A stretch of DNA of 64,000 nt from assembly GCF_031181385.1 (NCBI RefSeq), contig NZ_JAPSKV010000006.1:153622-217621 (forward strand), in the 5' to 3' direction. The notes under the pieces were generated by a model. That model saw nothing but the letters and a program-made list of their open reading frames with translations. It ran no database searches and was not told the origin of the DNA. Each line of letters begins with the position of its first letter. Position 1 is the stretch's first letter. The position numbers and the translations under genes were made by a program. Positions 39,139 to 47,808 of the stretch are shown here, piece by piece. Origin of the DNA: Fredinandcohnia onubensis (GTDB taxonomy: Bacteria > Bacillota > Bacilli > Bacillales > Bacillaceae_L).

Positions 39139-39231
39139 CATAATTGTGCGATTTGGTAAGTGAAATCAATTGACTCATTAATCGTACCTTTAGTAAACTA
39201 GGTAGGGATTTGTCCTAGGAGGTGAGTTGCC

Positions 39232-39558
39232 ATGTCACTCAGTTTTTTACCGATATTTTTAATTTCGATGTTATTGTTTTTCGTATTATTTTTTGGAATT
39301 GGATTTATTCTGAATATGCTATTACGTATGTCGTGGATTATGGCCATTATCTATCCAATAATTGCCTTGGCAATCATACAAGAGGTATCCTTCCTTGATT
39401 ATTTTACATCACCATCTAATGCATTTAGTTCTTTAGGGGAGAGTATTACGACCTTAGCACCTCTAGATATTGCAATTTTACTTAGTGGTCTTGCTGGTGC
39501 GGTTTTATCAGGAGTGATTATAAAACTCCTACGAAAAAAAGGATACAGAATGTTTTAG
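39232..39558 (+). CDS. yuiB: Small membrane protein YuiB
   Basis: Membrane protein of 108 residues with three hydrophobic stretches (about 4-30, 35-52 and 82-100) and a basic C-terminus (LLRKKGYRMF). Function unknown. The name comes from its place just ahead of yuiC, as in B. subtilis. ATG after AGGAGGTGA. Own terminator. Confidence 0.75.
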   Translation: MSLSFLPIFLISMLLFFVLFFGIGFILNMLLRMSWIMAIIYPIIALAIIQEVSFLDYFTSPSNAFSSLGESITTLAPLDIAILLSGLAGAVLSGVIIKLLRKKGYRMF

Positions 39559-39589
39559 GAAGTCACTTCTATATAGAAATTGCAAGAAG

Positions 39590-39633
39590 AAACGTAAGGA
39601 TTTTGTTATAAAATCTTTACGTTTATTTTTTTG
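39590..39633 (+). terminator. Terminator of yuiB
   Basis: 15-bp stem AAACGTAAGGATTTT/AAAATCTTTACGTTT with one G-T pair, then ATTTTTTT. Confidence 0.93.
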
Positions 39634-39714
39634 CTTACAATTATCTTCCACTCTTAAACGAATATTTTTTTGCCAAATTGGAAAGAAATAGAGTCGTGAG
39701 AGGAGTGGAAAAAT

Positions 39715-40398
39715 GTGTTTCGTTTAAACACAATGATAAGAAGAAGTGCAATGACATTCCTATTTGCATTAGCACTAATCACTACGTTCCAATCTTTTTC
39801 CGGAGTGCAGACGAAAGACCTTACAAACTGGATAGGCAACCAATATCAAGAGAAGTCACAAGCAGTAGGCATTAAAAGTGTAGAATGGGTATCAAAATTT
39901 TTATTTTTAGCTAATGGAAATAAGGCGGTCTCAGCCTCTGTTTTAGAAACCACATTACCTATTGAAGAAGCCATTGATTTCTCAAAATACCCAACACAAA
40001 CAGTTGTCGCAACCGGATATACGGCAGGTGTTGAATCAACAGGTAAGGATGCGAATCACCCTTCCTATGGGATTACCTATTCAGGTGTTAAGGTAAAACG
40101 TGATTTATATTCAACAATTGCTGCGGATTTAGATGTGTTTCCAATCGGAACAATTCTTTTTATCCCTGACTACGGGTATGGAGTAGTCGCTGACAAAGGC
40201 GGAGCCATCAAAGGAAATAAAATAGATCTGTACTATGATACAGTTGATGATGTTTATAAAAAATGGGGGAAGAAAACCCTCGATGTTTATGTCATCAAGA
40301 TGGGTGACGGAAGAATATCTGAAGAAGAAATTGCTGCAATGAATGAGGATAAGTCCATGCAAGTATTCCGACAACAAATTTTAGGTGAAAAAAGTTAA
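39715..40398 (+). CDS. yuiC: 3D-domain cell-wall protein YuiC
   Basis: Secreted or membrane-anchored protein of 227 residues. An N-terminal hydrophobic segment (about 13-28) leads to a C-terminal 3D domain with its three aspartates: Asp in [12 protein letters not shown], in [11 protein letters not shown] and in IDLYYDT. 3D-domain proteins such as YuiC cleave glycan strands as lytic transglycosylases and belong to the Sps/Rpf-like resuscitation group. The ATG two bases upstream at 39713 opens only a short frame, so the GTG at 39715 after GAGAGGAG is the start. Confidence 0.87.
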   Translation: MFRLNTMIRRSAMTFLFALALITTFQSFSGVQTKDLTNWIGNQYQEKSQAVGIKSVEWVSKFLFLANGNKAVSASVLETTLPIEEAIDFSKYPTQTVVATGYTAGVESTGKDANHPSYGITYSGVKVKRDLYSTIAADLDVFPIGTILFIPDYGYGVVADKGGAIKGNKIDLYYDTVDDVYKKWGKKTLDVYVIKMGDGRISEEEIAAMNEDKSMQVFRQQILGEKS

Positions 40399-40399
40399 A

Positions 40400-40430
40400 G
40401 GCTAATCATTAAGATTAGCCCATTTTGTTT
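40400..40430. terminator. Terminator between yuiC and yuiD
   Basis: GGCTAATC pairs with GATTAGCC around ATTAA, with T-rich tail. Confidence 0.82.
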
Positions 40431-40431
40431 T

Positions 40432-40902
40432 TTATAGGACATGAAGTAATAAAGTTAATAAGACCCCAGTTAATCCACCAAAAAATACCTCGATAGGTTT
40501 ATGACCTAATAATTCCTTTAATTCCTTTCTCTTACTATCTTCATCAAGCTTTGGCCATAGTTTTGCATCCTCTGCAAATTTTTGAAAATCCGCAACAAGC
40601 TGATTGAGAACTGTCGCCTGTTCACCAGCATGTCTACGGACACCAGAAGCATCGAACATAACTATGACAGCAAACACTGTTGAGATCGCAAAGAAAGGGG
40701 AATCTACGCCTTGTTCTAGGGCAATACCAGTAGTTAAGGCAGTTACGGCTGCTGAATGGGAGCTGGGCATCCCACCTGTACTCGTAACTAACGACCAATC
40801 AACTTTTCTTGTTACAAAAAAATGTAGTGGGACTTTAACAAATTGAGCAAATCCTATTGCAGCAAGTGCGGCCCAAAGGGGGAAATTCGTAAAAAGCTCC
40901 AT
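40432..40902 (-). CDS. yuiD: DUF212 / acid-phosphatase-related membrane protein YuiD
   Basis: Membrane protein of 156 residues in the DUF212 family, distantly related to vanadium-haloperoxidase/PAP2 phosphatases. It has the characteristic GGMPSSHSAAVTALTTGIALEQG (near 42-64) with its Ser-His pair, and FDASGVRRHAGEQATVLNQ. It may act on lipid or polyprenyl phosphates, but the activity is unproven. ATG preceded by GAGGAAG. Position between yuiC and pepA matches B. subtilis. Confidence 0.87.
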   Translation of the reverse strand: MELFTNFPLWAALAAIGFAQFVKVPLHFFVTRKVDWSLVTSTGGMPSSHSAAVTALTTGIALEQGVDSPFFAISTVFAVIVMFDASGVRRHAGEQATVLNQLVADFQKFAEDAKLWPKLDEDSKRKELKELLGHKPIEVFFGGLTGVLLTLLLHVL

Positions 40903-41115
40903 GTAAAATTCTTCCTCTCGTTAACATCCATTTTTTCTATATTTTGTTTATAGATTTTTTTCAGATCTATATCTCATGTAAAACAAAGTTACTTTTTATC
41001 ATTATAAAAGAATTTGGTTGCGCCTGCAAAATGAAATATTCACCGATGGTTGGAGGATGAAATTTAGGGCCTCGAAGTTTATAATAAAAAGGTAAAAAAT
41101 ATTGGAGGTGTAACA

Positions 41116-42621
41116 ATGTTTAAAGTTAAAAATGAGGCACAAGTAATAGAAGCACATGAAGCATTATTAATAGGTCTTTTCGCAAAAAATCAAAAAACAT
41201 CAGGTCTTGCGAAAGAATTAGATCTATTATTAGATGGACAAATTACTGAACTGTTAAAAGAAGGCGATATCCGGGCGGAGCAAAATAAGGTTTCTAAAGT
41301 ACATACATTAGGGAAGGCATCGATAAAAAGAGTTTATTTTTTAGGTCTTGGAAAAGAAGAAAAGCAAACACTCGAATCTCTTAGAGAGGCGTTTGGGGAA
41401 GCTGTTAAAACAATCTCTGAAGCAAAGGTTGAAAGCTTTGCAGTAGGGTTAGATTCCTTTGTAACTGAGGAATTAGATGCACTAGATGTTGCCCATGCGT
41501 TTGGAGAAGCCCTAGCATTGTCTACATATAAATTTGCAGATTATAAGCAAAAGCCAAATGCACCAGAAAAGAAAATTGAAGAAGTCGTTGTTTATTCTAG
41601 TGGCGATGCAGAAGAAATCCAAGCTAGTCTGACTGTCGGCTATGCGTATGGACAAGGAACAAACTCTGCCAGAACCCTTGTGAATTTACCCGGAAATATG
41701 CTAACAGCTACCGATTTAGCAAATTATGCAGCAGAACTCGGAAAAAAATACGGATTTGAAGTAGAAATACTAGAAAAAGAGGATATGGAAAAGCTGGGAA
41801 TGGGCGCCCTCTTAGCGGTAAATAAAGGTTCTGTAGAGCCTCCTAAAATGATCGTTCTTAAATATCAAGGGAAAGAGAACTGGGAAGATGTCATTGCACT
41901 AGTTGGAAAAGGAATTACTTTTGATACAGGTGGATACTCCATCAAGCCAAAAGACGGCATTGTAGGCATGAAATCAGATATGGGTGGAGCAGCTGCAGTT
42001 TTAGGAGCCATGGAGATCATCGGGGAACTAAGACCAGAAAAGAATGTTGTCGCTGTTATCCCATCAACAGATAATATGATTAGCGGTGATGCGTTTAAGC
42101 CTGATGATGTAGTTACCTCTATGAATGGTAAAACGATCGAAATATTAAACACGGATGCAGAAGGTCGACTTGCATTAGCAGATGGCATCACCTATGCGAA
42201 GTTTCATGGCGCCTCTTATTTAGTAGATGTTGCGACATTAACAGGTGGAGTGATTGTCGCTTTAGGTAATGATATTACAGGTGCAATGACAAACAATGAA
42301 GCCTTTTTCGAAGAGGTATTAGAAGCTTCCATAGAAGCTGGCGAACCCATTTGGCGTCTGCCGATCACAGAAAATCATAAGAAGCGAGTTCGAAAGAGCC
42401 AGGTTGCCGATTTAAATAATTCACCTGGTCGCGACGGTCATGCGATTTTTGCTGGCACGTTCATAGGTGAATTCGCAGAAGATACACCATGGGTACATCT
42501 AGATATCGCGGGAACAGCAACGACTACTTCAGCTCATAATCTAGGCCCAGCCGGTGCAACAGGGGTTATGGTCCGTACACTCGCAACCCTAGTAGAGCGC
42601 TTTGGTGAAATAGAAGAATAA
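41116..42621 (+). CDS. pepA: Leucyl aminopeptidase
   Basis: M17 zinc/manganese aminopeptidase (501 residues), cytoplasmic hexamer, removing N-terminal residues from peptides. Metal and catalytic motifs: [16 protein letters not shown] (near 263-278), [11 protein letters not shown], and the signature NTDAEGRL (near 348-355). ATG after TTGGAGGTG. A terminator follows, then a long repeat array. Confidence 0.96.
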   Translation: MFKVKNEAQVIEAHEALLIGLFAKNQKTSGLAKELDLLLDGQITELLKEGDIRAEQNKVSKVHTLGKASIKRVYFLGLGKEEKQTLESLREAFGEAVKTISEAKVESFAVGLDSFVTEELDALDVAHAFGEALALSTYKFADYKQKPNAPEKKIEEVVVYSSGDAEEIQASLTVGYAYGQGTNSARTLVNLPGNMLTATDLANYAAELGKKYGFEVEILEKEDMEKLGMGALLAVNKGSVEPPKMIVLKYQGKENWEDVIALVGKGITFDTGGYSIKPKDGIVGMKSDMGGAAAVLGAMEIIGELRPEKNVVAVIPSTDNMISGDAFKPDDVVTSMNGKTIEILNTDAEGRLALADGITYAKFHGASYLVDVATLTGGVIVALGNDITGAMTNNEAFFEEVLEASIEAGEPIWRLPITENHKKRVRKSQVADLNNSPGRDGHAIFAGTFIGEFAEDTPWVHLDIAGTATTTSAHNLGPAGATGVMVRTLATLVERFGEIEE

Positions 42622-42628
42622 ATGATTG

Positions 42629-42659
42629 AGAAGTCTACCTAACGGGTAGGCTTCTTTTT
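42629..42659 (+). terminator. Terminator of pepA
   Basis: GAAGTCTACC pairs with GGTAGGCTTC (one T-G pair), then TTTTT. Confidence 0.9.
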
Positions 42660-42671
42660 ATAGGACGAAAT

Positions 42672-43073
42672 ATCACCAGATCGCAAAACGATATATGCTA
42701 TATCGCGAACCGCTATATAGGAATCTCCGTGTATCGCGAACCGCTATAGCGGTATATCTCTGTATCACGAAGCGATAAATGGTATAATGCAAAGCGCGTA
42801 ATCGGCACATCTCTATATCGCAACCCGATATGTGGTATATCGTAAACCGCGTAATTGGTATATCCGTGTATCGCAAAACGATAAATGCTATACCGCAAAG
42901 TGCGTAATCGGTATTTTACCGGATCGTAAAACGATAAATGCTATACCGCAAACGGCTTAATCGGTATATCTCTATATCGCAAAACGATATGTGCTATACC
43001 GCAAACAGCTTAATCGATACATCTCTATATCGCAACCCGATATGATGTATATCGCAAGGCGCTTATTTCAGTT
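42672..43073. repeat. Degenerate 53-bp tandem repeat array, about 7.5 copies
   Basis: Unit starts: 42672 (51 bp), 42723 (33 bp, short of 20 bp), 42756, 42809, 42862, 42915, 42968 and 43021 (53 bp each). Core pattern ATCTCTATATCGCAAAACG then ATAAATGCTATACCGCAAA then GGCTTAATCGGTAT. Most units hold two inverted repeats: ATATCG-N5-CGATAT, and ATACCG-N13-CGGTAT. Copies differ at many sites, and the last is the most decayed at its end. Frames on the minus strand rich in YRF/IY are by-products, since 53 is not a multiple of three. The 43074-43268 remainder holds no gene. Confidence 0.92.
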
Positions 43074-43268
43074 TACCGTACGGAATCCCCAATACCACAT
43101 CCCCAGCAAACCGCATTGCATCAGAATCTCAGCGAACTTCTCCAAAAAAATACCATTGACGATTTCTAACATCATATGGTATTTTAGTTTAGTGTTTTAG
43201 TTCTCTACCAATTTATCAAACTAAAGTATTTATTTAAAATAATAACCATACTAGAAGGAGTTTTCACC

Positions 43269-44612
43269 ATGAATGCAGTTGTTATAGCAGTTCTTGTCAT
43301 GCTAATTCTAAGCTTATTCCGTATAAATGTTGTTGTAGCTCTTGCCGTAGGGGCAATTGTTGGGGGACTTACAGGTGGTCTCGATATAGCAACAACAGTG
43401 TCCACATTCACAGAAGGCTTAGGTGGAAATGCTACAGTCGCATTAAGTTATGCACTACTTGGTAGTTTTGCTGTAGCAATTTCAAAAACAGGATTACCAG
43501 ATGCGATGGTAGACCTTGCCATAAAACTTGTAGGGAAGCAAGGGGATAGCAAACGTAAAACCTATTCAAAGGTTTTAATCATCTTAATTATTTTAGCAAT
43601 TTCTATTTCATCACAAAATTTAGTACCTGTTCATATTGCTTTTATTCCTATTTTAATTCCACCTTTATTAAAGGTTTTTAATGAACTCGAAATTGATCGT
43701 CGACTTATCGCTACCGTAATTACTTTCGGTTTAACAGCTCCATACATTGCGCTACCAGTTGGATTTGGAGAGATATTCCACGGACTACTGCAGCAATATA
43801 TGCTAGATAGTGGGCTAGAAGTGGCGAAACGAGATATCCCAATTGCCATGTTGATCCCAACTGCTGGGATGGTTGTTGGTTTACTTATCGCAGTTCTTTT
43901 TTCTTACCGTAAGCCAAAACAATATAAAACAATTGAAATTGCAACTGAGTCAGGTTCAGATGCAAACACAACTTATACGAAAAAGAGCCTTAGCTTCGCG
44001 ACACTTGCTGTACTTGTTACTTTAGGAATACAGTTAACACTGTCACAAGTATTTGATGTGGATGGCATGATTTTTGGAGCATTAGCCGGAATAGCTGTTC
44101 TTTATTTCAGTGGCTCAATGAAAGTAAGTCAAGCTGACGAAGTCATAACAAGTGGTATGAAAATGATGGCTTTCATTGGTTTCGTTATGATCACAGCTTC
44201 TGGGTTTGCATCTGTGATTAAAGAAACAGGGCATGTTGAGGCATTGGTTACGCAATCAGCGGATTTAATTGGTGGAAATTTATCACTTGCTGCGTTAATG
44301 ATGTTAATTGTAGGTCTTTTGATTACCTTAGGAATTGGTTCATCATTTTCAACGATTCCAATCATCGCAACTATTTTTGTTCCATTATGTATGGAAGTTG
44401 GATTTAGCCCAATGGCGACTATTGCCCTTGTTGGAACTGCGGCAGCTCTTGGAGACGCTGGGTCACCTGCATCAGATAGTACGCTAGGTCCAACCGCTGG
44501 ATTGAACGTTGATGGTCAGCATAATCATATTTGGGACACTTGTGTTCCAACATTTATACACTATAATATACCACTCATTATTTTCGGCTGGATCGCAGCG
44601 ATTATCTTATAA
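43269..44612 (+). CDS. yuiF: Na+/H+ antiporter-family transporter YuiF
   Basis: Membrane protein of 447 residues with 11-12 hydrophobic segments, of the NhaC-related antiporter family (YuiF type). SSQNLVPVHIAFIPILIPPLL (near 117-137) and GTAAALGDAGSPASDSTLGPTAGLN (near 392-416) are the conserved re-entrant segments. The ion or amino acid moved is unknown. ATG after AGAAGGAG. The stretch just upstream has AT-rich inverted repeats (ATACCAT ... ATGGTAT, about 43151-43183) but no recognised riboswitch. Confidence 0.82.
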   Translation: MNAVVIAVLVMLILSLFRINVVVALAVGAIVGGLTGGLDIATTVSTFTEGLGGNATVALSYALLGSFAVAISKTGLPDAMVDLAIKLVGKQGDSKRKTYSKVLIILIILAISISSQNLVPVHIAFIPILIPPLLKVFNELEIDRRLIATVITFGLTAPYIALPVGFGEIFHGLLQQYMLDSGLEVAKRDIPIAMLIPTAGMVVGLLIAVLFSYRKPKQYKTIEIATESGSDANTTYTKKSLSFATLAVLVTLGIQLTLSQVFDVDGMIFGALAGIAVLYFSGSMKVSQADEVITSGMKMMAFIGFVMITASGFASVIKETGHVEALVTQSADLIGGNLSLAALMMLIVGLLITLGIGSSFSTIPIIATIFVPLCMEVGFSPMATIALVGTAAALGDAGSPASDSTLGPTAGLNVDGQHNHIWDTCVPTFIHYNIPLIIFGWIAAIIL

Positions 44613-44617
44613 AAAAC

Positions 44618-44645
44618 TTACCCCCACGAACTTTCGTGGGGGTTA
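44618..44645. terminator. Terminator between yuiF and bioY
   Basis: Perfect 10-bp stem CCCCCACGAA/TTCGTGGGGG with a two-base loop. The T-run is clearer on the minus strand, so it serves bioY at least. Confidence 0.88.
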
Positions 44646-44651
44646 TATCAC

Positions 44652-45266
44652 TTATTTTGATAGATTGGTTGAAGAAGAATTCACAGAATTTCTAGAAACT
44701 GCTCGATAAATTCTTGGTGAAATAAGTGCTGCGAAGATGGTAAAAGCAAAGTCCTTTACAATAAACCAAGCCATCACACCCCATGCTGCTCCATAGCTCA
44801 TTTTAACCTCTAACCAAAAATTGAAAGCAAAGTACATATAGTTTGTGCCAATGAAATAGTTCATAAAAAGACCAACAAATGAGGCAATCATGAACGTTTT
44901 TAAGGATGGATTTCCCTTAGCATGCTCAACGATCTTTCCTGCGAAATAAGCTGTTGCAATGAACGATAAAATAAATCCACCCGTACCTCCGATGAGTGGA
45001 GCTAGCCCTGCTTCGAATCCTGAAAAAACAGGTGCTCCAGCAATTCCGATTAACATATACACAGTCATTGAGATCGCAGCTAATCGACTTCCGAGTAGGA
45101 GACCAGCCAATACAGCAAAAAAGGTTTGCATAGTTAATGGTACACCCGCAACCTGTAAAAACGGTACCATTGAGGTAATATTTGCACCAATCGCCATAAG
45201 CGCTGCAAACATCCCGACATATGTAATTTCGACTGCACGAATGCGTGGTTTTGATATTGCTGTCAT
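44652..45266 (-). CDS. bioY: Biotin ECF transporter S component BioY
   Basis: Substrate-binding membrane subunit (204 residues) for biotin uptake. It works with the shared ECF energy module encoded elsewhere. Six hydrophobic segments are present. Typical BioY segments are GVPLTMQTFFAVLAGLLLG (near 40-58), GTGGFILSFI and the C-terminal WFIVKDFAFTIFAALI. ATG follows GGAGGTTAAC, and that ribosome-binding site lies inside a BirA-like operator. Regulation by the biotin repressor is therefore very likely. Position next to yuiF matches B. subtilis. Confidence 0.93.
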   Translation of the reverse strand: MTAISKPRIRAVEITYVGMFAALMAIGANITSMVPFLQVAGVPLTMQTFFAVLAGLLLGSRLAAISMTVYMLIGIAGAPVFSGFEAGLAPLIGGTGGFILSFIATAYFAGKIVEHAKGNPSLKTFMIASFVGLFMNYFIGTNYMYFAFNFWLEVKMSYGAAWGVMAWFIVKDFAFTIFAALISPRIYRAVSRNSVNSSSTNLSK

Positions 45267-45270
45267 TATG

Positions 45271-45298
45271 TGTTAACCTCCGTGTTTTTTAGTTAACA
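45271..45298 (-). promoter_or_regulatory. BirA-like operator, proximal
   Basis: TGTTAAC (45271-45277), 14-bp spacer, GTTAACA (45292-45298). It covers the bioY ribosome-binding site and probable transcription start. Confidence 0.8.
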
Positions 45299-45300
45299 AA

Positions 45301-45329
45301 ATCGTAAAACAAGATTCATTATATGTCAA
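45301..45329 (-). promoter_or_regulatory. SigA-type promoter of bioY
   Basis: On the minus strand TTGACA (45329-45324), a 17-bp spacer, then TACGAT (45306-45301). The -35 hexamer lies inside the distal BirA-like half-site. Confidence 0.75.
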
Positions 45330-45351
45330 CAAAAAATATCAGAAGTTAACA
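45324..45351 (-). promoter_or_regulatory. BirA-like operator, distal
   Basis: TGTCAAC (45324-45330), 14-bp spacer, GTTAACA (45345-45351). Same half-site spacing as the proximal site, 53 bp away centre to centre. Confidence 0.7.
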
Positions 45352-45534
45352 AATAAAAAGTGAAGTCATAGGAATGGGAACACATTGATAAAATATACGT
45401 AGATGTGATACTTAAAATCACTGTAATTGTTATACTTAAAAAATTTTTTTACCGTCCAATGTAAGAAAAAAGTGTCAAAAGGGATGTCCTTTAAATATAA
45501 TGCCCATATCCGAAAATGTTGGGAGCGGTCGGAA

Positions 45535-46302
45535 ATGAGTATTGGAATTGTATTAATGGGCCTTTTTGTCGGTTTTTTGGTCGGACTAACAGGTGTTGGT
45601 GGAGCGGCATTATTAACCCCATTCTTAATCTTAATTGGTATTAATCCACTAGTTGCAGTTGGTACAGATTTTGTCTATAACTCAATTACGAAATTCTTTG
45701 GATCTGTACAGCATTTCCGGCAGAAAACAATTAATTTTAAGCTGGTAAAATATTTAGCTATAGGCAGTGTTCCAAGTGCAATCCTAGCTGTTACTACTTT
45801 GCATTTTGTTGGAGGAGATAAACTTCTCCAAGGGGAAATAGTAAAGCATGCCCTTGGATATGTACTTATGATGGTTGCCGTCGCGACCGTAATAAAAACC
45901 TTGTTCAGTTCCCGTTTCACAAGTAGCTCCTATAGTATCAAACCTATTGAAGATAAAGCAAAAGCAACCATTTTTTTAGGCGCTATCCTTGGTTTTATAG
46001 TTGGGTTAACCTCAGTTGGTTCTGGGTCGCTATTTGCCCTTGCCATGCTGCTATTTTATCAATTGCGTGCTTCGGAATTAGTTGGCACAGATATCGCACA
46101 TGCGTTTATTTTAGTCACGGTAAGTAGTTTTTTTCACTTAGGTTTTGGAAATGTTGACTTTCTATTGGTTGCAAATTTACTTTGTGGTTCAATTCCGGGT
46201 GTAATTATTGGAAGTTCCTTGTCTGCAAAGGTTCCTATGAAACCATTGCAAACCGTAATCGGTGTCATTATTTTTATAAGTGGTTTGAAGCTAATTTATT
46301 AA
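45535..46302 (+). CDS. TauE/SafE-family sulfite exporter-type permease
   Basis: Membrane protein of 255 residues, with about eight hydrophobic segments in two halves. Each half begins with the family Gly-rich repeat: GLTGVGGAALLTPFLI (near 16-31) and GLTSVGSGSLFALAMLL (near 158-174). Such permeases move sulfite, sulfonates or other organic anions, and the substrate here is unknown. The frame opens at 45427, but the ATG at 45535 follows GGGAGCGG and gives a proper first membrane segment. Confidence 0.85.
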   Translation: MSIGIVLMGLFVGFLVGLTGVGGAALLTPFLILIGINPLVAVGTDFVYNSITKFFGSVQHFRQKTINFKLVKYLAIGSVPSAILAVTTLHFVGGDKLLQGEIVKHALGYVLMMVAVATVIKTLFSSRFTSSSYSIKPIEDKAKATIFLGAILGFIVGLTSVGSGSLFALAMLLFYQLRASELVGTDIAHAFILVTVSSFFHLGFGNVDFLLVANLLCGSIPGVIIGSSLSAKVPMKPLQTVIGVIIFISGLKLIY

Positions 46303-46334
46303 TCCAAAAATGTGAATAAATTGCTAACTATATT

Positions 46335-46365
46335 GCCTTAGTGTAAAATTACACTAAGGCTTTTA
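46335..46365 (+). terminator. Terminator of the TauE-family gene
   Basis: Perfect 12-bp stem GCCTTAGTGTAA/TTACACTAAGGC with a two-base AA loop, then TTTTA. Confidence 0.92.
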
Positions 46366-46412
46366 TGTGTACTAAAATAAAGTAGCGTTACTTTTAAAAA
46401 TAGGTGATTAAC

Positions 46413-46871
46413 ATGGATAAAGAACAATTAACGAAATTGCTTTCTGAAAAAATGAAGCTTATCCGGATCGAAAAAGGATATACACAAGATAAAATGGCAG
46501 AAATCTTGGGGATCTCAAAGAAGACGTTGGTGCAAATTGAAAAAGGAAGAATTCATGCAGGTTGGACATGTGTTGTCGCGGTTTGCGCATTATTTCGAGA
46601 TAGTGAAATTATTCAAACAACGTTAGGTGGAGATCCTATTGATGTCATTGAAATCGTTGGACGCAATGGGATTGACCGGGCTAAGGAACGTACACTGGGC
46701 GGTAAGCTTTGGTGGAAGGACCTTCAGAGGGAGGGAAAGTTTCGTCTTCAACAAAATGTGATTAGCCAGCATTATCGTATTTTGGACGAAGCTAATTTTC
46801 GATGGTATTCTTCGTTTGATAAAGAGGAAGCATACAACAGACTAGTAGAACTTTCAACTGAATCCGTTTAA
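46413..46871 (+). CDS. XRE-family transcriptional regulator
   Basis: A 152-residue protein with an N-terminal helix-turn-helix of the Cro/CI (XRE) type: MKLIRIEKGYTQDKMAEILGISKKTLVQIEKGR-like region at about 13-45 (TQDKMAEILGISKKTLVQIE). The C-terminal 90 residues have no recognised domain, with a Trp-rich stretch GGKLWWKDLQREGKF. Targets are unknown. The upstream TauE permease gene is separated by a terminator. ATG at 46413 follows TAGGTGATT. An earlier in-frame start at 46404 lies inside that site. Confidence 0.85.
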   Translation: MDKEQLTKLLSEKMKLIRIEKGYTQDKMAEILGISKKTLVQIEKGRIHAGWTCVVAVCALFRDSEIIQTTLGGDPIDVIEIVGRNGIDRAKERTLGGKLWWKDLQREGKFRLQQNVISQHYRILDEANFRWYSSFDKEEAYNRLVELSTESV

Positions 46872-46873
46872 AA

Positions 46874-46904
46874 ACGGGGCAAATTACTTAGCCCCATTTT
46901 TCTT
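46874..46904. terminator. Terminator between XRE gene and small minus-strand gene
   Basis: GGGGC/GCCCC short stem over a 10-base loop with ATTTTTCTTTTT on the right. It overlaps the end of the small gene. Confidence 0.6.
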
Positions 46905-46994
46905 TTTCTTTGCAGTTTTACTCTTTGAATACGTAGATGAAGTTAAGTTGTTGTTTACTGCTGCTTCTTCGTTAAGTCGTTCTTTATTAGCCAT
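46884..46994 (-). CDS. 36-residue basic small protein
   Basis: Starts MANKERLNEEAAVNNN and ends KSKTAKKKKNGAK, a lysine-rich tail. ATG at 46994 is preceded by GGAGGAAG at good spacing. It has no hydrophobic segment. Not recognised. It could be a nucleic-acid-binding or spore-associated small protein. Another small gene lies just upstream on the same strand (22 bp gap), suggesting a two-gene unit. Confidence 0.6.
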   Translation of the reverse strand: MANKERLNEEAAVNNNLTSSTYSKSKTAKKKKNGAK

Positions 46995-47016
46995 TTAACT
47001 TCCTCCATGTCATTCA

Positions 47017-47178
47017 TTAATGCTCGATGGAAAAATCATCGTAGCGTTCATTTAGGTATTCATTTTCGCCTGTTGCAAAATTTATATTTCGAAGATCAAG
47101 CTCTGGATCAAGCTGATTGACAAGCTTCTCTTCTTTGCTTTGTGTTAGTCTAAATATGTCTCTATCTCTGTCTTTCAT
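47017..47178 (-). CDS. 53-residue acidic small protein
   Basis: Starts MKDRDRDIFRLTQSKEEK and ends NERYDDFSIEH. Highly charged, no membrane segment. ATG at 47178 follows a strong GAGGAGG site seven to ten bases away. Not recognised. It is followed by the 36-residue basic protein gene. The opposite net charges of the two products are notable. Confidence 0.65.
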   Translation of the reverse strand: MKDRDRDIFRLTQSKEEKLVNQLDPELDLRNINFATGENEYLNERYDDFSIEH

Positions 47179-47295
47179 TGATTTTAACCTCCTCGTATTT
47201 TATCATGTCCTAAACCGAATAAATTTCATTCTTAAAATAAAAAAAGAACGATAGGCAATTTTTTACCTTCGTTCCACAGCAGTCTATTCATTTTT

Positions 47296-47727
47296 TTACC
47301 GCCATCTTAATGCAATTGTTAATTGACTGGATTTAGTGCCACTTACACTTGCTTCTAAATGAAGACTTAAACCATCAGGATTATAGGTCGCTTTAACTTC
47401 GGACTTAATTCCTGTTGATTTTAACAGCCGATTTACTTCCTTATCATTTGATGCCTGGGCAGCAGCCATTACCTGTTTCGCGAATTCTTTTGAATCAGCT
47501 AATTTAGCAAGCATAATGCTTGCATCCATCATTAGAATTCTCATTTCTTCTGCTGATTCCTTAAATAACGTCGGGTCAACTTCCGGTAATTTTCGATAAT
47601 ATGGGGCTGGATAATACGTCCTTGGGTCAGGAAACACGGAATGTCTTGTGATGTTAGAATAATATCCTGGATACAAAACCGTCCTTGGTGGTCCTTGATG
47701 CCCATAGATAAATGGATGAAAGTACAA
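47296..47727 (-). CDS. Unknown 143-residue protein with Tyr/Pro-rich N-terminus
   Basis: The N-terminal 50 residues are rich in Tyr, Pro and His (MYFHPFIYGHQGPP, YYPAPYYRK), which resembles spore-coat or spore-surface proteins. The C-terminal 90 residues look globular, with a helical part (EEMRILMMDASIMLAKLADSKEFAKQV) and a beta-rich end. No signal peptide or membrane segment. Start TTG after GGGAGG. The family is not recognised with certainty. A spore-coat role is only a guess from composition. Confidence 0.7.
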   Translation of the reverse strand: MYFHPFIYGHQGPPRTVLYPGYYSNITRHSVFPDPRTYYPAPYYRKLPEVDPTLFKESAEEMRILMMDASIMLAKLADSKEFAKQVMAAAQASNDKEVNRLLKSTGIKSEVKATYNPDGLSLHLEASVSGTKSSQLTIALRWR

Positions 47728-47808
47728 CTCTAGACCTCCCTTATCAAAATTCCCTTACAATATATGTTAATTTTTTGATAAGGTGCGTTTTACCCTTGCC
47801 TTCCGGTT

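Noticed and set aside
42673..42898. Two overlapping minus-strand open frames rich in IYRF/YRD motifs
   Set aside because: They lie inside the 53-bp repeat array, have no Shine-Dalgarno site, and the period is not a multiple of three, so the repeating peptide pattern is a by-product of the DNA repeat.
46335..47178. Classical toxin-antitoxin or defence locus around the XRE gene
   Set aside because: The regulator is separated by terminators from its neighbours, and the small genes are on the opposite strand and match no known toxin; only reported as a small-gene pair.
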